Under the pieces are notes generated by a model, which searched no databases, was not told the origin of the DNA, and was given only the letters and a program-made list of their open reading frames with translations. Both the position numbers and the translations under genes were made by a program. Below are positions 9,242 to 16,302 of a DNA stretch of 35,947 bases, one piece after another. The number at the start of each line of letters is the position of its first letter. Position 1 is the stretch's first letter. The DNA is from JBGSKY01 sp041740995 (GTDB taxonomy: Bacteria; Planctomycetota; Planctomycetia; Pirellulales; Pirellulaceae), in assembly GCA_041740995.1 (NCBI GenBank), contig JBGSKY010000233.1:1-35947 (forward strand), read 5' to 3'.

Positions 9242-10072
9242 GTGCTCAAAGTTGATGATATTCCCAATCCCTCGCCTAAACAGCTAGCTGAGCTCCCGCG
9301 TCAAATTGGATTTGTGCCAGTTCAAAACCCCAATCCGAAGTTGATTAGCAAAGAGCAATTGGAAAGCTACAATGCGAATGGTTTTTTGATGCCCTTTGAT
9401 GGATTATCCAGCGCTGAAATCAGTGAGTTGCGGGCATTTTTTGATGGCGTATTGGCTGCATTTATTGAGCTCGGACGGTCAAGCTATTCGATCAACACAG
9501 CGCACTTGCGATTTGCTCGCGTCTATCAACTGGTTCGTCACCCGAAAATTATTGCTGCGGTAGCTGATCTATTAGGTGAAGATTTGGTCTGTTGGGGCTC
9601 ACATTTTTTCTGCAAGATGCCGCACGATGGAAAACGGGTTCCTTGGCATCAAGACAGCACGTATTGGCCGCTCAGTCCGACGAAGACCGTTACCGTATGG
9701 CTAGCCATCGACGACGCCGATCCAGAAAATGCGAACATGAAATTCATACCTCGGTCTCATGTGCATGGCTTAATTGATTACGACGTTACCGACGAAGTTG
9801 ATACGGTCTTGGATTTGGCTGTCAAGAATCCGCACAGCTACGGGACTGGCGAATTGGATGTCAAACTGCGCGCAGGTCAGTTTTCAATGCACTCTGATTT
9901 GCTACTACACGGCTCGGAGGCAAACGAGTCGGATCGTCGAAGATGTGGGCTGACTATCCGTTACGCAGCGGCCGATGTTACGACTTGGCATGACTGGCAT
10001 AAAAAGGGGATAGTTGTAAAGGGTCGGAATGTTGGCAATCATTGGCTCAACGCTCCCTCACCAACGCATTGA
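9242..10072 (+). CDS. Phytanoyl-CoA dioxygenase (PhyH) family protein
   Basis: A 276-residue Fe(II)/2-oxoglutarate-dependent oxygenase of the PhyH family. The iron triad is visible: H136-x-D138 in PWHQDSTYW and H223 in LLLHGSEAN, with an arginine (R233 or R240) placed to hold 2-oxoglutarate. MKFIPRSHVHG (166-176) is the usual strand before the distal histidine. It starts with GTG, preceded by AAAGG seven bases upstream. Bacterial members hydroxylate varied small molecules and the substrate here is not predictable. It follows the PIG-L gene on the same strand by 134 bases and precedes the ABC ATPase by 31, so a shared transcript with the latter is likely. Confidence 0.92.
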   Translation: MLKVDDIPNPSPKQLAELPRQIGFVPVQNPNPKLISKEQLESYNANGFLMPFDGLSSAEISELRAFFDGVLAAFIELGRSSYSINTAHLRFARVYQLVRHPKIIAAVADLLGEDLVCWGSHFFCKMPHDGKRVPWHQDSTYWPLSPTKTVTVWLAIDDADPENANMKFIPRSHVHGLIDYDVTDEVDTVLDLAVKNPHSYGTGELDVKLRAGQFSMHSDLLLHGSEANESDRRRCGLTIRYAAADVTTWHDWHKKGIVVKGRNVGNHWLNAPSPTH

Positions 10073-10103
10073 AGGTCTTGAAAAGTTTCTGCTTTAAAAT
10101 GTT

Positions 10104-10778
10104 GTGACAAAATTGATGGTTGGATTGATCGCTCAAAGTATTCGAAAGACTTTCCCGACTCCGACGGGCGAGTTAGTTGTGTTAAGTAATGTTTCGCTGT
10201 CGCTCGATCAAGGAGAGGCGATGGCCATTGTGGGTCCCAGCGGTTGCGGGAAATCGACCCTTCTACACTGCTTGGGGACGCTCGATTCGCCGTCGTCAGG
10301 TAGCTTGAATATTGACGGAGTAAATCCTTTCAGTCTTTCAGAAAAAGAGCTTGCATCCTTTCGAAATCAGAAACTTGGTTTTGTTTTCCAGGACCACTTT
10401 CTGCTGCCACAGCTTACCGCCATTCAAAATGTTCTCGTCCCGGCGCTTGCGAATGGACGCGTGTCGCCTGAAATTGCAACACGAGCCAATAAACTTTTGG
10501 AGTCCGTCGGAATTGCTTCTCGCAGCGGTCACTTACCCGGTCAGTTGAGCGGTGGCGAGAAAGCGCGGGTCGCGATCGCGCGGGCTTTGATCATGGAGCC
10601 AAGGATCGTTTTGGCTGATGAGCCGACTGGTAGCTTGGATCCGAAAAATGCAGAAATTATCGCTGAACTATTGCTTGAAATTCAAAGGAACCAAGCCGTC
10701 TCGCTGATCGTTGTAACGCATAGCAACGCGCTGGCGTCGATGCTTCCTAAAAAGTTAGAACTAGAAGCCAGCGTCTAG
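10104..10778 (+). CDS. ABC transporter ATP-binding protein, LolD/MacB type, without adjacent permease
   Basis: A 224-residue ATPase of the LolD/FtsE/MacB branch. Seen are the Walker A GPSGCGKST (44-52), the Q-loop FVFQDHFLLPQLTA, the signature LSGGEKARVAIARAL (148-162), the Walker B RIVLADEP (167-174) and the H-loop H206. Length and the sequence LPQLTAIQNVLVPAL fit the lipoprotein-release and macrolide-export group. The start is GTG at 10104 or the ATG four codons later. No permease gene is in the window, whereas this group usually sits beside a FtsX-like permease. It may therefore serve a distant permease. A structured region follows the gene. Confidence 0.92.
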   Translation: MTKLMVGLIAQSIRKTFPTPTGELVVLSNVSLSLDQGEAMAIVGPSGCGKSTLLHCLGTLDSPSSGSLNIDGVNPFSLSEKELASFRNQKLGFVFQDHFLLPQLTAIQNVLVPALANGRVSPEIATRANKLLESVGIASRSGHLPGQLSGGEKARVAIARALIMEPRIVLADEPTGSLDPKNAEIIAELLLEIQRNQAVSLIVVTHSNALASMLPKKLELEASV

Positions 10779-10833
10779 CGATTTTTCTGGGGAGGTTAGG
10801 ACCAGACTTGGCCTATGTTAGACGGGTAGTTCT

Positions 10834-10935
10834 ACGGGCGTCACGAAAACGAAAAAAGCCGTGACCCCCATCAAAAACACATCTGAAGGGTCCTCTCCCT
10901 CCCCTCAAACGTGTTCAGCAGACGGGCGTCACGGC
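10834..10935. terminator. Structured locus: long hairpin with competing arm, terminator-like on the minus strand
   Basis: GCCGTGAC (10858-10865) pairs perfectly with GTCACGGC (10928-10935). A flanking CCC/GGG pairing (10867-10869 with 10924-10926) and an inner AACAC/GTGTT pairing extend the stem. Read on the minus strand the hairpin is followed by TTTTTTCGTTTTC, an intrinsic terminator pattern. In the plus direction it is followed only by CTTTAATT. The 12 bases ACGGGCGTCACG occur at 10834-10845 and again at 10922-10933, and both can pair with the segment at 10858-10869. Two structures are therefore mutually exclusive. Confidence 0.5.
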
Positions 10936-10996
10936 CTTTAATTCCAATCGGAAACTGACGGCGTTTCGCAATCAGCTTTCGGTCGGATTCGTTCGC
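10848..10996 (-). ncRNA. Candidate small RNA on the minus strand (unverified)
   Basis: A transcript starting just downstream of the promoter-like pair at 11003-11031 and ending at the T-run beside 10858 would be about 150 bases. It would end in the long hairpin described at 10834-10935. No open reading frame fills it on either strand. It does not match any RNA family I know. This is an inference from a promoter-like signal plus a terminator-like signal in an otherwise empty intergenic region. Confidence 0.25.
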
Positions 10997-11002
10997 TCCT
11001 TA

Positions 11003-11031
11003 ATTACAGTGCCATGTAAATTACCAAGCAA
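11003..11031 (-). promoter_or_regulatory. Promoter-like pair reading leftward
   Basis: On the minus strand TTGCTT (complement of 11026-11031), a 17-base spacer and TGTAAT (complement of 11003-11008) resemble a vegetative promoter. The -10 matches at five of six positions and the -35 at three of six. It points to the hairpin with a T-run near 10858. It could arise by chance. Confidence 0.25.
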
Positions 11032-11310
11032 CGTTGGAATAGAAATGCACGTCACGTGCCATTGAGTACGAGCAGAAATTGCGTGTTGCCAGCTATCCAA
11101 AAAAAAAACGGCAATGGATTGTAGAATTGCTTCGCTGCGTCCGTATGGCAGTGGAACCGACCGAAGAAACGGCAAATATAATTTTCAGATTTGGTGATGC
11201 GATGAAACCACGCGGCAAAATCAGCTTACTTGCCTACAGAATGGGCAGCATAGAAACTTTTAGAGGCAACTAGGCTTCCTCAGCAGGTCACAATCCCGAC
11301 GTAAGCGACT

Positions 11311-11383
11311 TATAACCTATCCGAAAAGGGGTCTGACCCTCTCCGTTCCTCCAGGTCAGACCCCTTTTCGGATAGGGTCTTAG
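11311..11383. repeat. Palindromic intergenic element, copy 1
   Basis: Perfect 23-base inverted arms (11316-11338 and 11354-11376, beginning CCTATCCGAAAAGGGG) flank a 15-base spacer containing CTCCGTTCCTCC. The outer ends are ATAACC on the left and GGTCTTAG on the right. It lies between the ABC gene and purH, both on the plus strand. Three related copies exist in the window. Confidence 0.93.
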
Positions 11384-11546
11384 TTCGTCTCGCACACAAG
11401 ATTCGAATCCCGATGCAATTGAATCTTGCTGTAAGATTGATTCAGCAAGCAGTCTTGAAGTAATTTCCCTTGTAAGCGACGATAGGGCAAAAATACCGCT
11501 TTGCCTTCGCAACCCATTAGCCAACAAGCCTTCGCAGCTCGCCGGA

Positions 11547-13169
11547 ATGGGTCCTCAGGTAAAGCTTTTTGACACTGACTTATTGTGGGATAGTTTCGCG
11601 GTGGTAGCAAATTTGCAAGTTCGGAGGGCGATTATCAGTGTCAGCGATAAAACTGGACTGATCGATTTTGCTCAGTTTCTGGTCTCTCAAAAAGTGGAAA
11701 TATACAGCACTGGCGGGACCGCAAAACACTTAGCGGACGCTGGAGTCGCCGTTCAAGACATCGCTGCTTACACTGAATTTCCAGAAATGATGGATGGTCG
11801 CGTGAAAACGTTGCATCCGAAGATTTTTGGCGGCATTTTGGCTAAACGTGACAACGCAGCGCATCTGCAATCGATGAACGAGCATTCGATGTTGCCATTC
11901 GACATGGTGATCGTAAATCTTTATCCGTTTCGAGAGACCGTTTCTAAGCCTAACGTTGTCGAGTCGGAAGCAATTGAGCAAATTGACATCGGCGGGCCGA
12001 GTTTGATTCGTGCTGCGGCTAAGAACTATGAATCGGTCGCAGTTATCGTATCGCCGTCCCAATACCCAGGCATTCAAGCGGAAATGGTGAGCGGCGGAGT
12101 ATCACTGACGCTGCGAAGACAACTCGCTAAAGAGTGTTTCGAAGCGACTTCGGCCTACGATTCTGCGATTGCTGATTATCTGAATGGCGATGAGAATGCG
12201 GAATTGCTGCCAACAACACTGAAACTAGAGTGGCAGAAAGTTCAACCGCTGCGTTACGGTGAAAATCCACATCAACGAGCAGCCGTCTATCGGGGCGGAC
12301 CAAGCATCGGGCCATCGATCGTGAACGGTAAACAGTTGCATGGCAAAGAGTTGTCGTACAACAATATTCTCGATTTGGATAGCGCCCTGAATATCGTTCG
12401 ATGTTTCAATAACCCTGCTACGGTCGTAATCAAGCACAACAATCCGTGTGGTGCTGCATGGGCTCACAAGATTTCGTTTGCGGCGCGAAAAGCGATGGAT
12501 GGTGATCCTCTGAGCGCCTTCGGTGGGATTGTTGGATGTAACACAACAGTTGATTTAGCGACTGCCGAAATTCTTTGCGAGGCAGGACGTTTCATTGAAG
12601 CGATCGTTGCGCCAAACTTCGATCCCGAAGCACTGGCATACCTGACTCAAACTCCGAAATGGAAAGATTCGGTTCGGCTGATTGCGGTAGGCCCAATGCT
12701 GCCCGGTGAGTCCGAACCGCACTATCGATTGGTATCTGGCGGTCTATTGGTTCAAGAGGCGGATAACCTTCCGTCTGTCCCGTTGAATTGGACGACGGTT
12801 ACCGAATCTAAAGTTGATGATGCGTTGTGGGAAGATTTGGCATTTGCTTGGGAGATGATCCGCCACGTCAAGAGCAACGCAATTCTCTTGGCCAAAGATG
12901 CGGCCGTGGTTGGTGTCGGCGCTGGACAAATGAGTCGCGTAGACAGTGTTGAAATCGCTATTGAAAAAGCGGGACTGCATTCTCAAGGAAGCGTTATGGC
13001 GTCTGATGCATTTTTTCCATTTCCCGACAGCGTTGAATTGGCCGCTGAAGCAGGCATCATCGCTATTATTCAACCTGGCGGCTCACGAAAAGACGACTCG
13101 GTAATCGCGGTATGCAATAAATATCGGATACCGATGATCTTTACTGGCAAACGGCATTTCCGACACTAA
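11547..13169 (+). CDS. purH: Bifunctional AICAR formyltransferase / IMP cyclohydrolase
   Basis: PurH catalyses the last two steps of de novo IMP synthesis: formyl transfer to AICAR, then ring closure. The N-terminal MGS-type cyclohydrolase domain begins RRAIISVSDKTGL and includes GGTAKHLADAG and MMDGRVKTLHPKI. The formyltransferase domain has LRYGENPHQRA, ELSYNNILDLDSA, KHNNPCGAA and the terminal FTGKRHFRH. At 540 residues from the ATG at 11547 it is slightly long. Homologues begin only a few residues before the RR-A-(I/L)-SVSDK motif, so GTG 11601 (giving 522 residues) is an equally good start. Neither start has a strong ribosome binding site. trpC follows after four bases, so the two are co-transcribed. 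Confidence 0.97.
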   Translation: MGPQVKLFDTDLLWDSFAVVANLQVRRAIISVSDKTGLIDFAQFLVSQKVEIYSTGGTAKHLADAGVAVQDIAAYTEFPEMMDGRVKTLHPKIFGGILAKRDNAAHLQSMNEHSMLPFDMVIVNLYPFRETVSKPNVVESEAIEQIDIGGPSLIRAAAKNYESVAVIVSPSQYPGIQAEMVSGGVSLTLRRQLAKECFEATSAYDSAIADYLNGDENAELLPTTLKLEWQKVQPLRYGENPHQRAAVYRGGPSIGPSIVNGKQLHGKELSYNNILDLDSALNIVRCFNNPATVVIKHNNPCGAAWAHKISFAARKAMDGDPLSAFGGIVGCNTTVDLATAEILCEAGRFIEAIVAPNFDPEALAYLTQTPKWKDSVRLIAVGPMLPGESEPHYRLVSGGLLVQEADNLPSVPLNWTTVTESKVDDALWEDLAFAWEMIRHVKSNAILLAKDAAVVGVGAGQMSRVDSVEIAIEKAGLHSQGSVMASDAFFPFPDSVELAAEAGIIAIIQPGGSRKDDSVIAVCNKYRIPMIFTGKRHFRH

Positions 13170-13173
13170 AACA

Positions 13174-13959
13174 ATGAGCAACATTCTCGATCGCATCATT
13201 GTGCAAAAACGGTTAGACGTTGCTCGTGATCAAGCTACCGTTTCAACGGAACAACTGCAGCAACTGCTCGCTCTCGCACCTCCGGTCCGAGATTTTCATG
13301 CGGCCATTTCTGGGCATAAAGAAATTCGCTTAATCGCCGAAGTCAAGAAAGCTTCGCCGAGCAAGGGCATTATCCGAGCCGACTTCGATCCTCTGGAAAT
13401 CGCAAAAACCTATGCCGCCAACGGCGCGGCGGCTTTGAGCGTGCTCACTGATGAATCGTTTTTTCAAGGGAATTTGGATTATCTGCGAGAGATTCGCAAA
13501 CATGTTGCTATTCCGATACTGCGTAAAGACTTTGTCATTGATGAGTATCAGGTTTTGCAAGCGCGAGTCGCCGGCGCCGATGCAATTTTGTTAATCGCAG
13601 AGTGCTTGGAATCAGACCAACTTGTGCAGCTTTATCAATATACGCGGCAGTTGGGGATGCATGCCCTAATTGAGTTGTATGACCCTGAGAATTTAGAAAA
13701 AGTATTGCGGACGGGTTGCCCGATTGTTGGAATTAACAACCGTGACTTGCGAACATTCGAAGTTGATTTGAATCATACCGTTCGATTGCGAGAGCAAATT
13801 GATTCGTCGCGATGTGTCGTCAGTGAAAGCGGAATATTTGTCAATGCGGACGTCGAATTTCTTCGACAACACAACGTAAATGCCATACTTGTTGGTGAAT
13901 CTTTGATGCGACAAACAGACGTCGGGCTTGCGGTTCGAAAATTGCTCTATTCGACCTAG
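13174..13959 (+). CDS. trpC: Indole-3-glycerol phosphate synthase
   Basis: A 261-residue (beta/alpha)8 enzyme that closes the indole ring in tryptophan synthesis. Family motifs are in order: IAEVKKASPSKGII with the substrate-binding lysine region, LTDESFFQGNLDYL, ILRKDFVIDEYQ (catalytic lysine), IELYDPENLEKVL, GINNRDLRTFEVD, VSESGI and ILVGESLM. No phosphoribosylanthranilate isomerase is fused. It starts four bases after the purH stop. A purH-trpC pairing mixes purine and tryptophan synthesis, so the unit is not a classical trp operon. No other trp gene is in the window. Confidence 0.97.
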   Translation: MSNILDRIIVQKRLDVARDQATVSTEQLQQLLALAPPVRDFHAAISGHKEIRLIAEVKKASPSKGIIRADFDPLEIAKTYAANGAAALSVLTDESFFQGNLDYLREIRKHVAIPILRKDFVIDEYQVLQARVAGADAILLIAECLESDQLVQLYQYTRQLGMHALIELYDPENLEKVLRTGCPIVGINNRDLRTFEVDLNHTVRLREQIDSSRCVVSESGIFVNADVEFLRQHNVNAILVGESLMRQTDVGLAVRKLLYST

Positions 13960-13994
13960 AACTTGCCGCTCGTCTTAGTTTTAAAAGTCTGTTT

Positions 13995-14960
13995 ATGTGG
14001 TTTCGAAAGTCCAATCTAGCTCGCATTGCAACTGAGACACTGAATGAATTCTCTAATGATGATTGTGCATCTAGCGCGGCAGCAATCGCTTACTACACCA
14101 TGTTTTCGCTTGCGCCATTGTTAGTGATTACGATCTTTGTTTCGGCGTTCGCGTTGGAACGCGCAGGGGTCAGCGAAGAGACTGTCGACGTTGAATCACG
14201 AATTGTGGCTCAAATCGGTTCGGTCATCGGCGAGCGTCCTGCGGCTCAAATTGGGCAGATGATTGCGCAAGCAAATAAGCCGACGAAAACAATTCTTTCG
14301 ACCAGTATCAGCGTTTGCGTTCTGATCTTTGGAGCAACGGCAATATTTGCACAATTGCAAACCGCAATGAATCGCGCTTGGGGTGTGCAACCCGACAAGA
14401 ATATTCACGGCTTACGCATTTTTCTTCGCAAGCGTCTTCTCTCGTTTGGATTGGTTCTCACAGTCGCATTTTTGTTGTTGGTATCATTACTTTTATCGGT
14501 TATCTTGCATTCGTTAGGTAACTGGCTTAACGAATACTTTCGATTGCATTTCGATTCCTGGATTCCGGCGATCATTCAGACGTCGCTCAACTTCGTAGTC
14601 ATAGCAGTTGTCTTTGCGATGTTGCTGAAATACTTGCCTGACGCCCAGATTCGTTGGCGAGACGTTGCGGTAGGCTCGTTGCTGACCAGCGGCTTATTCG
14701 GCGTTGGGCGATTTGTGATCAGCACTTATCTCAGTCAGTCGAGCGTCGCCAGTGGTTTTGGCGCTGCTGGGTCTTTGGTTGTTGTCCTCGTCTGGATCTA
14801 CTACACGACAATAATTTTTCTGCTCGGTGCAGAGTTCACACAAGTTTGGACGCGATTTCATGGCCGACAAATCAAGCCAATTCGCGGAGCGGTCGCCGTT
14901 ACTCGCGAGACCAAAGAAGTAGCGTTTCATCCGCCGGAAGGCGAAATGATGTCCCAGTGA
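13995..14960 (+). CDS. YihY/BrkB-family inner membrane protein
   Basis: A 321-residue membrane protein of the YihY/UPF0761 (formerly 'ribonuclease BN') family. The conserved N-terminus SSAAAIAYYTMFSLAPLLVI is present. It is followed by five further hydrophobic segments (near STSISVCVLIFGATAIFAQ, FGLVLTVAFLLLVSLLLSVI, FVVIAVVFAMLLKYLPDA, VGSLLTSGLFGVGRFVIS and GSLVVVLVWIYYTTIIFLLG). The C-terminal GAEFTQVW is typical. The family is widespread, its function is unclear and it is not an RNase. It begins 35 bases after trpC on the same strand and may share the transcript. Confidence 0.93.
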   Translation: MWFRKSNLARIATETLNEFSNDDCASSAAAIAYYTMFSLAPLLVITIFVSAFALERAGVSEETVDVESRIVAQIGSVIGERPAAQIGQMIAQANKPTKTILSTSISVCVLIFGATAIFAQLQTAMNRAWGVQPDKNIHGLRIFLRKRLLSFGLVLTVAFLLLVSLLLSVILHSLGNWLNEYFRLHFDSWIPAIIQTSLNFVVIAVVFAMLLKYLPDAQIRWRDVAVGSLLTSGLFGVGRFVISTYLSQSSVASGFGAAGSLVVVLVWIYYTTIIFLLGAEFTQVWTRFHGRQIKPIRGAVAVTRETKEVAFHPPEGEMMSQ

Positions 14961-15046
14961 ATTCTTTTTTGTTTGAAAGACGCTGCGAATGCAAACTCTC
15001 TTGATTGCATCGATTATGCTTAAGTTAATGTTAGTCGACAATTAGA

Positions 15047-15066
15047 AACCGACTTTGTCGTCGGTT
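15047..15066 (+). promoter_or_regulatory. Hairpin in the leader of the CxxCH membrane gene
   Basis: AACCGAC (15047-15053) and GTCGGTT (15060-15066) form a perfect 7-bp stem with a 6-base loop. It ends 36 bases before the ATG at 15103. It also covers an alternative TTG start at 15055, which argues for the later start. There is no T-run, so a simple terminator is unlikely. Confidence 0.4.
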
Positions 15067-15102
15067 GCGAGTTACCGTTTACGATGGCGAAGGCGGTTCA
15101 CC

Positions 15103-16278
15103 ATGGCAAGCGAATCGGAATTGATGACATTGCTGGTCATCGTTTGTGTTGTAATGATCTGCCTCTCTGCGTTTTTGGTGCTCTACACTAAGAACGCAGC
15201 GGCCTGCATTGTCGGCAGTCTGCTAATCATGTTGGTCGGACTGTTTTTTCTAAGTTTATGGATCATTCAAATCGGCGTCACAACATTCGTTTGTGGAATT
15301 GTCTACCAATCGAACTTCCCAAGACGGCGACGCGTTCAAACCGCAGTTGCAATATTTGTCATTGGCGTTGTTGCGATCCATGTCAACTCGATAAGTCGGA
15401 TGATTCATTTCTATCATTTAAAAGCACAGCATCCTTTTGTGTCACTGCGTGATCGACTGCAACCGCTCAACTCGCAACGGTTTCTCATCGATGTCAAGCA
15501 ATCAACGGATGATGAGTCGCGGCCTTATAGTTTCGGTTTTCCTGGTCCACGTCAGCGAGCAATCGGCTATCTTCATCACGCTGCAGTGATGCATTTTTTA
15601 AGCGCGACAGATTTTGGTGTACTGAGAATGGGCATGCCTGATTTGAAGAATTTGGAAAACGCCGATGGGTCTCCGATCACAATCCCACTTTCGCAGTTGA
15701 GTCAAACGCCCTCGGAGTCATCGGACACGGAACCACAGGTACTGAGCCATGATGAACTTTTAGAGCAACAAAACCTAGAATTGCAAAGTTGGTTTTTGGA
15801 CGCCAGTCGGATGGGTGTCATCGAAGATGCCGATCACGTCGCGGGTTTTCTGCCTCATTCAATGAACGAAAATGAACTTGCTAGTCATCGTTACGCGATG
15901 GGACGCGAAGGAAAAATCGGTATACCAGGAGTGAAAAATGCCGCTACGTTGAAACTGGAAAAACTGCAACTTGTTGGTTTGCTCTACCACGAGGAACCCA
16001 TCGCATATGTATTAGACACGATGCCCAGCCTACTCAATGCGAAGACTGCGCCGACGCGACCTTTAGACAATTTCGAGGTTCGAGGGATTGAAAGTCTACT
16101 CGGCGGTGAGGCGATCTATTGTGAGCAACAAGGCAAACACATTCGCATGATCGGCGCGATGCGAAGTGCTGAATCGTGCGTGCAGTGCCACGAGGGGCCG
16201 ACCAATCAGTTGCTTGGTGCATTCACTTACACGCTTAGTTGGAACGATTCGCCAGACCTTGTCGCAACGAATCGCTGA
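15103..16278 (+). CDS. Membrane-anchored protein with C-terminal CxxCH haem motif
   Basis: A 391-residue protein when started at ATG 15103, which has a GAAGGCGG ribosome binding site. The frame is open to TTG 15055. Three hydrophobic segments occupy about the first 100 residues (MTLLVIVCVVMICLSAFLV; a long stretch ending TTFVCGIVY; VQTAVAIFVIGVVAI). A soluble domain of about 280 residues follows. Near the end lies RSAESCVQCHEGPTNQLLGAF, with one CxxCH motif. The placement of a single CxxCH after a sensor-like domain recalls the Tll0287/DUF3365-type haem domains, but I cannot assign it firmly. A redox or gas-sensing role is possible, and no partner kinase is fused. Confidence 0.75.
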   Translation: MASESELMTLLVIVCVVMICLSAFLVLYTKNAAACIVGSLLIMLVGLFFLSLWIIQIGVTTFVCGIVYQSNFPRRRRVQTAVAIFVIGVVAIHVNSISRMIHFYHLKAQHPFVSLRDRLQPLNSQRFLIDVKQSTDDESRPYSFGFPGPRQRAIGYLHHAAVMHFLSATDFGVLRMGMPDLKNLENADGSPITIPLSQLSQTPSESSDTEPQVLSHDELLEQQNLELQSWFLDASRMGVIEDADHVAGFLPHSMNENELASHRYAMGREGKIGIPGVKNAATLKLEKLQLVGLLYHEEPIAYVLDTMPSLLNAKTAPTRPLDNFEVRGIESLLGGEAIYCEQQGKHIRMIGAMRSAESCVQCHEGPTNQLLGAFTYTLSWNDSPDLVATNR

Positions 16279-16302
16279 GCTCGAATGTTATCGTTGCGAG
16301 CT
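16278..16302. terminator. Hairpin between two converging genes
   Basis: AGCTCG (16278-16283) and CGAGCT (16297-16302), with AA/TT extending the stem past a bulged G. It spans the nine-base gap between the stops of the CxxCH protein and the giant surface protein. There is no clear T-run in either direction, so a bidirectional terminator role is tentative. Confidence 0.3.

Noticed and set aside
11047..11059. Short palindrome GCACGTCACGTGC as an operator
   Set aside because: It is a single site with no nearby regulator and too far from purH; it could be chance.
11396..11420. GATTCGAATCCCG resembling a tRNA T-loop
   Set aside because: No acceptor, D or anticodon stems can be formed around it, and upstream sequence is the palindromic repeat.
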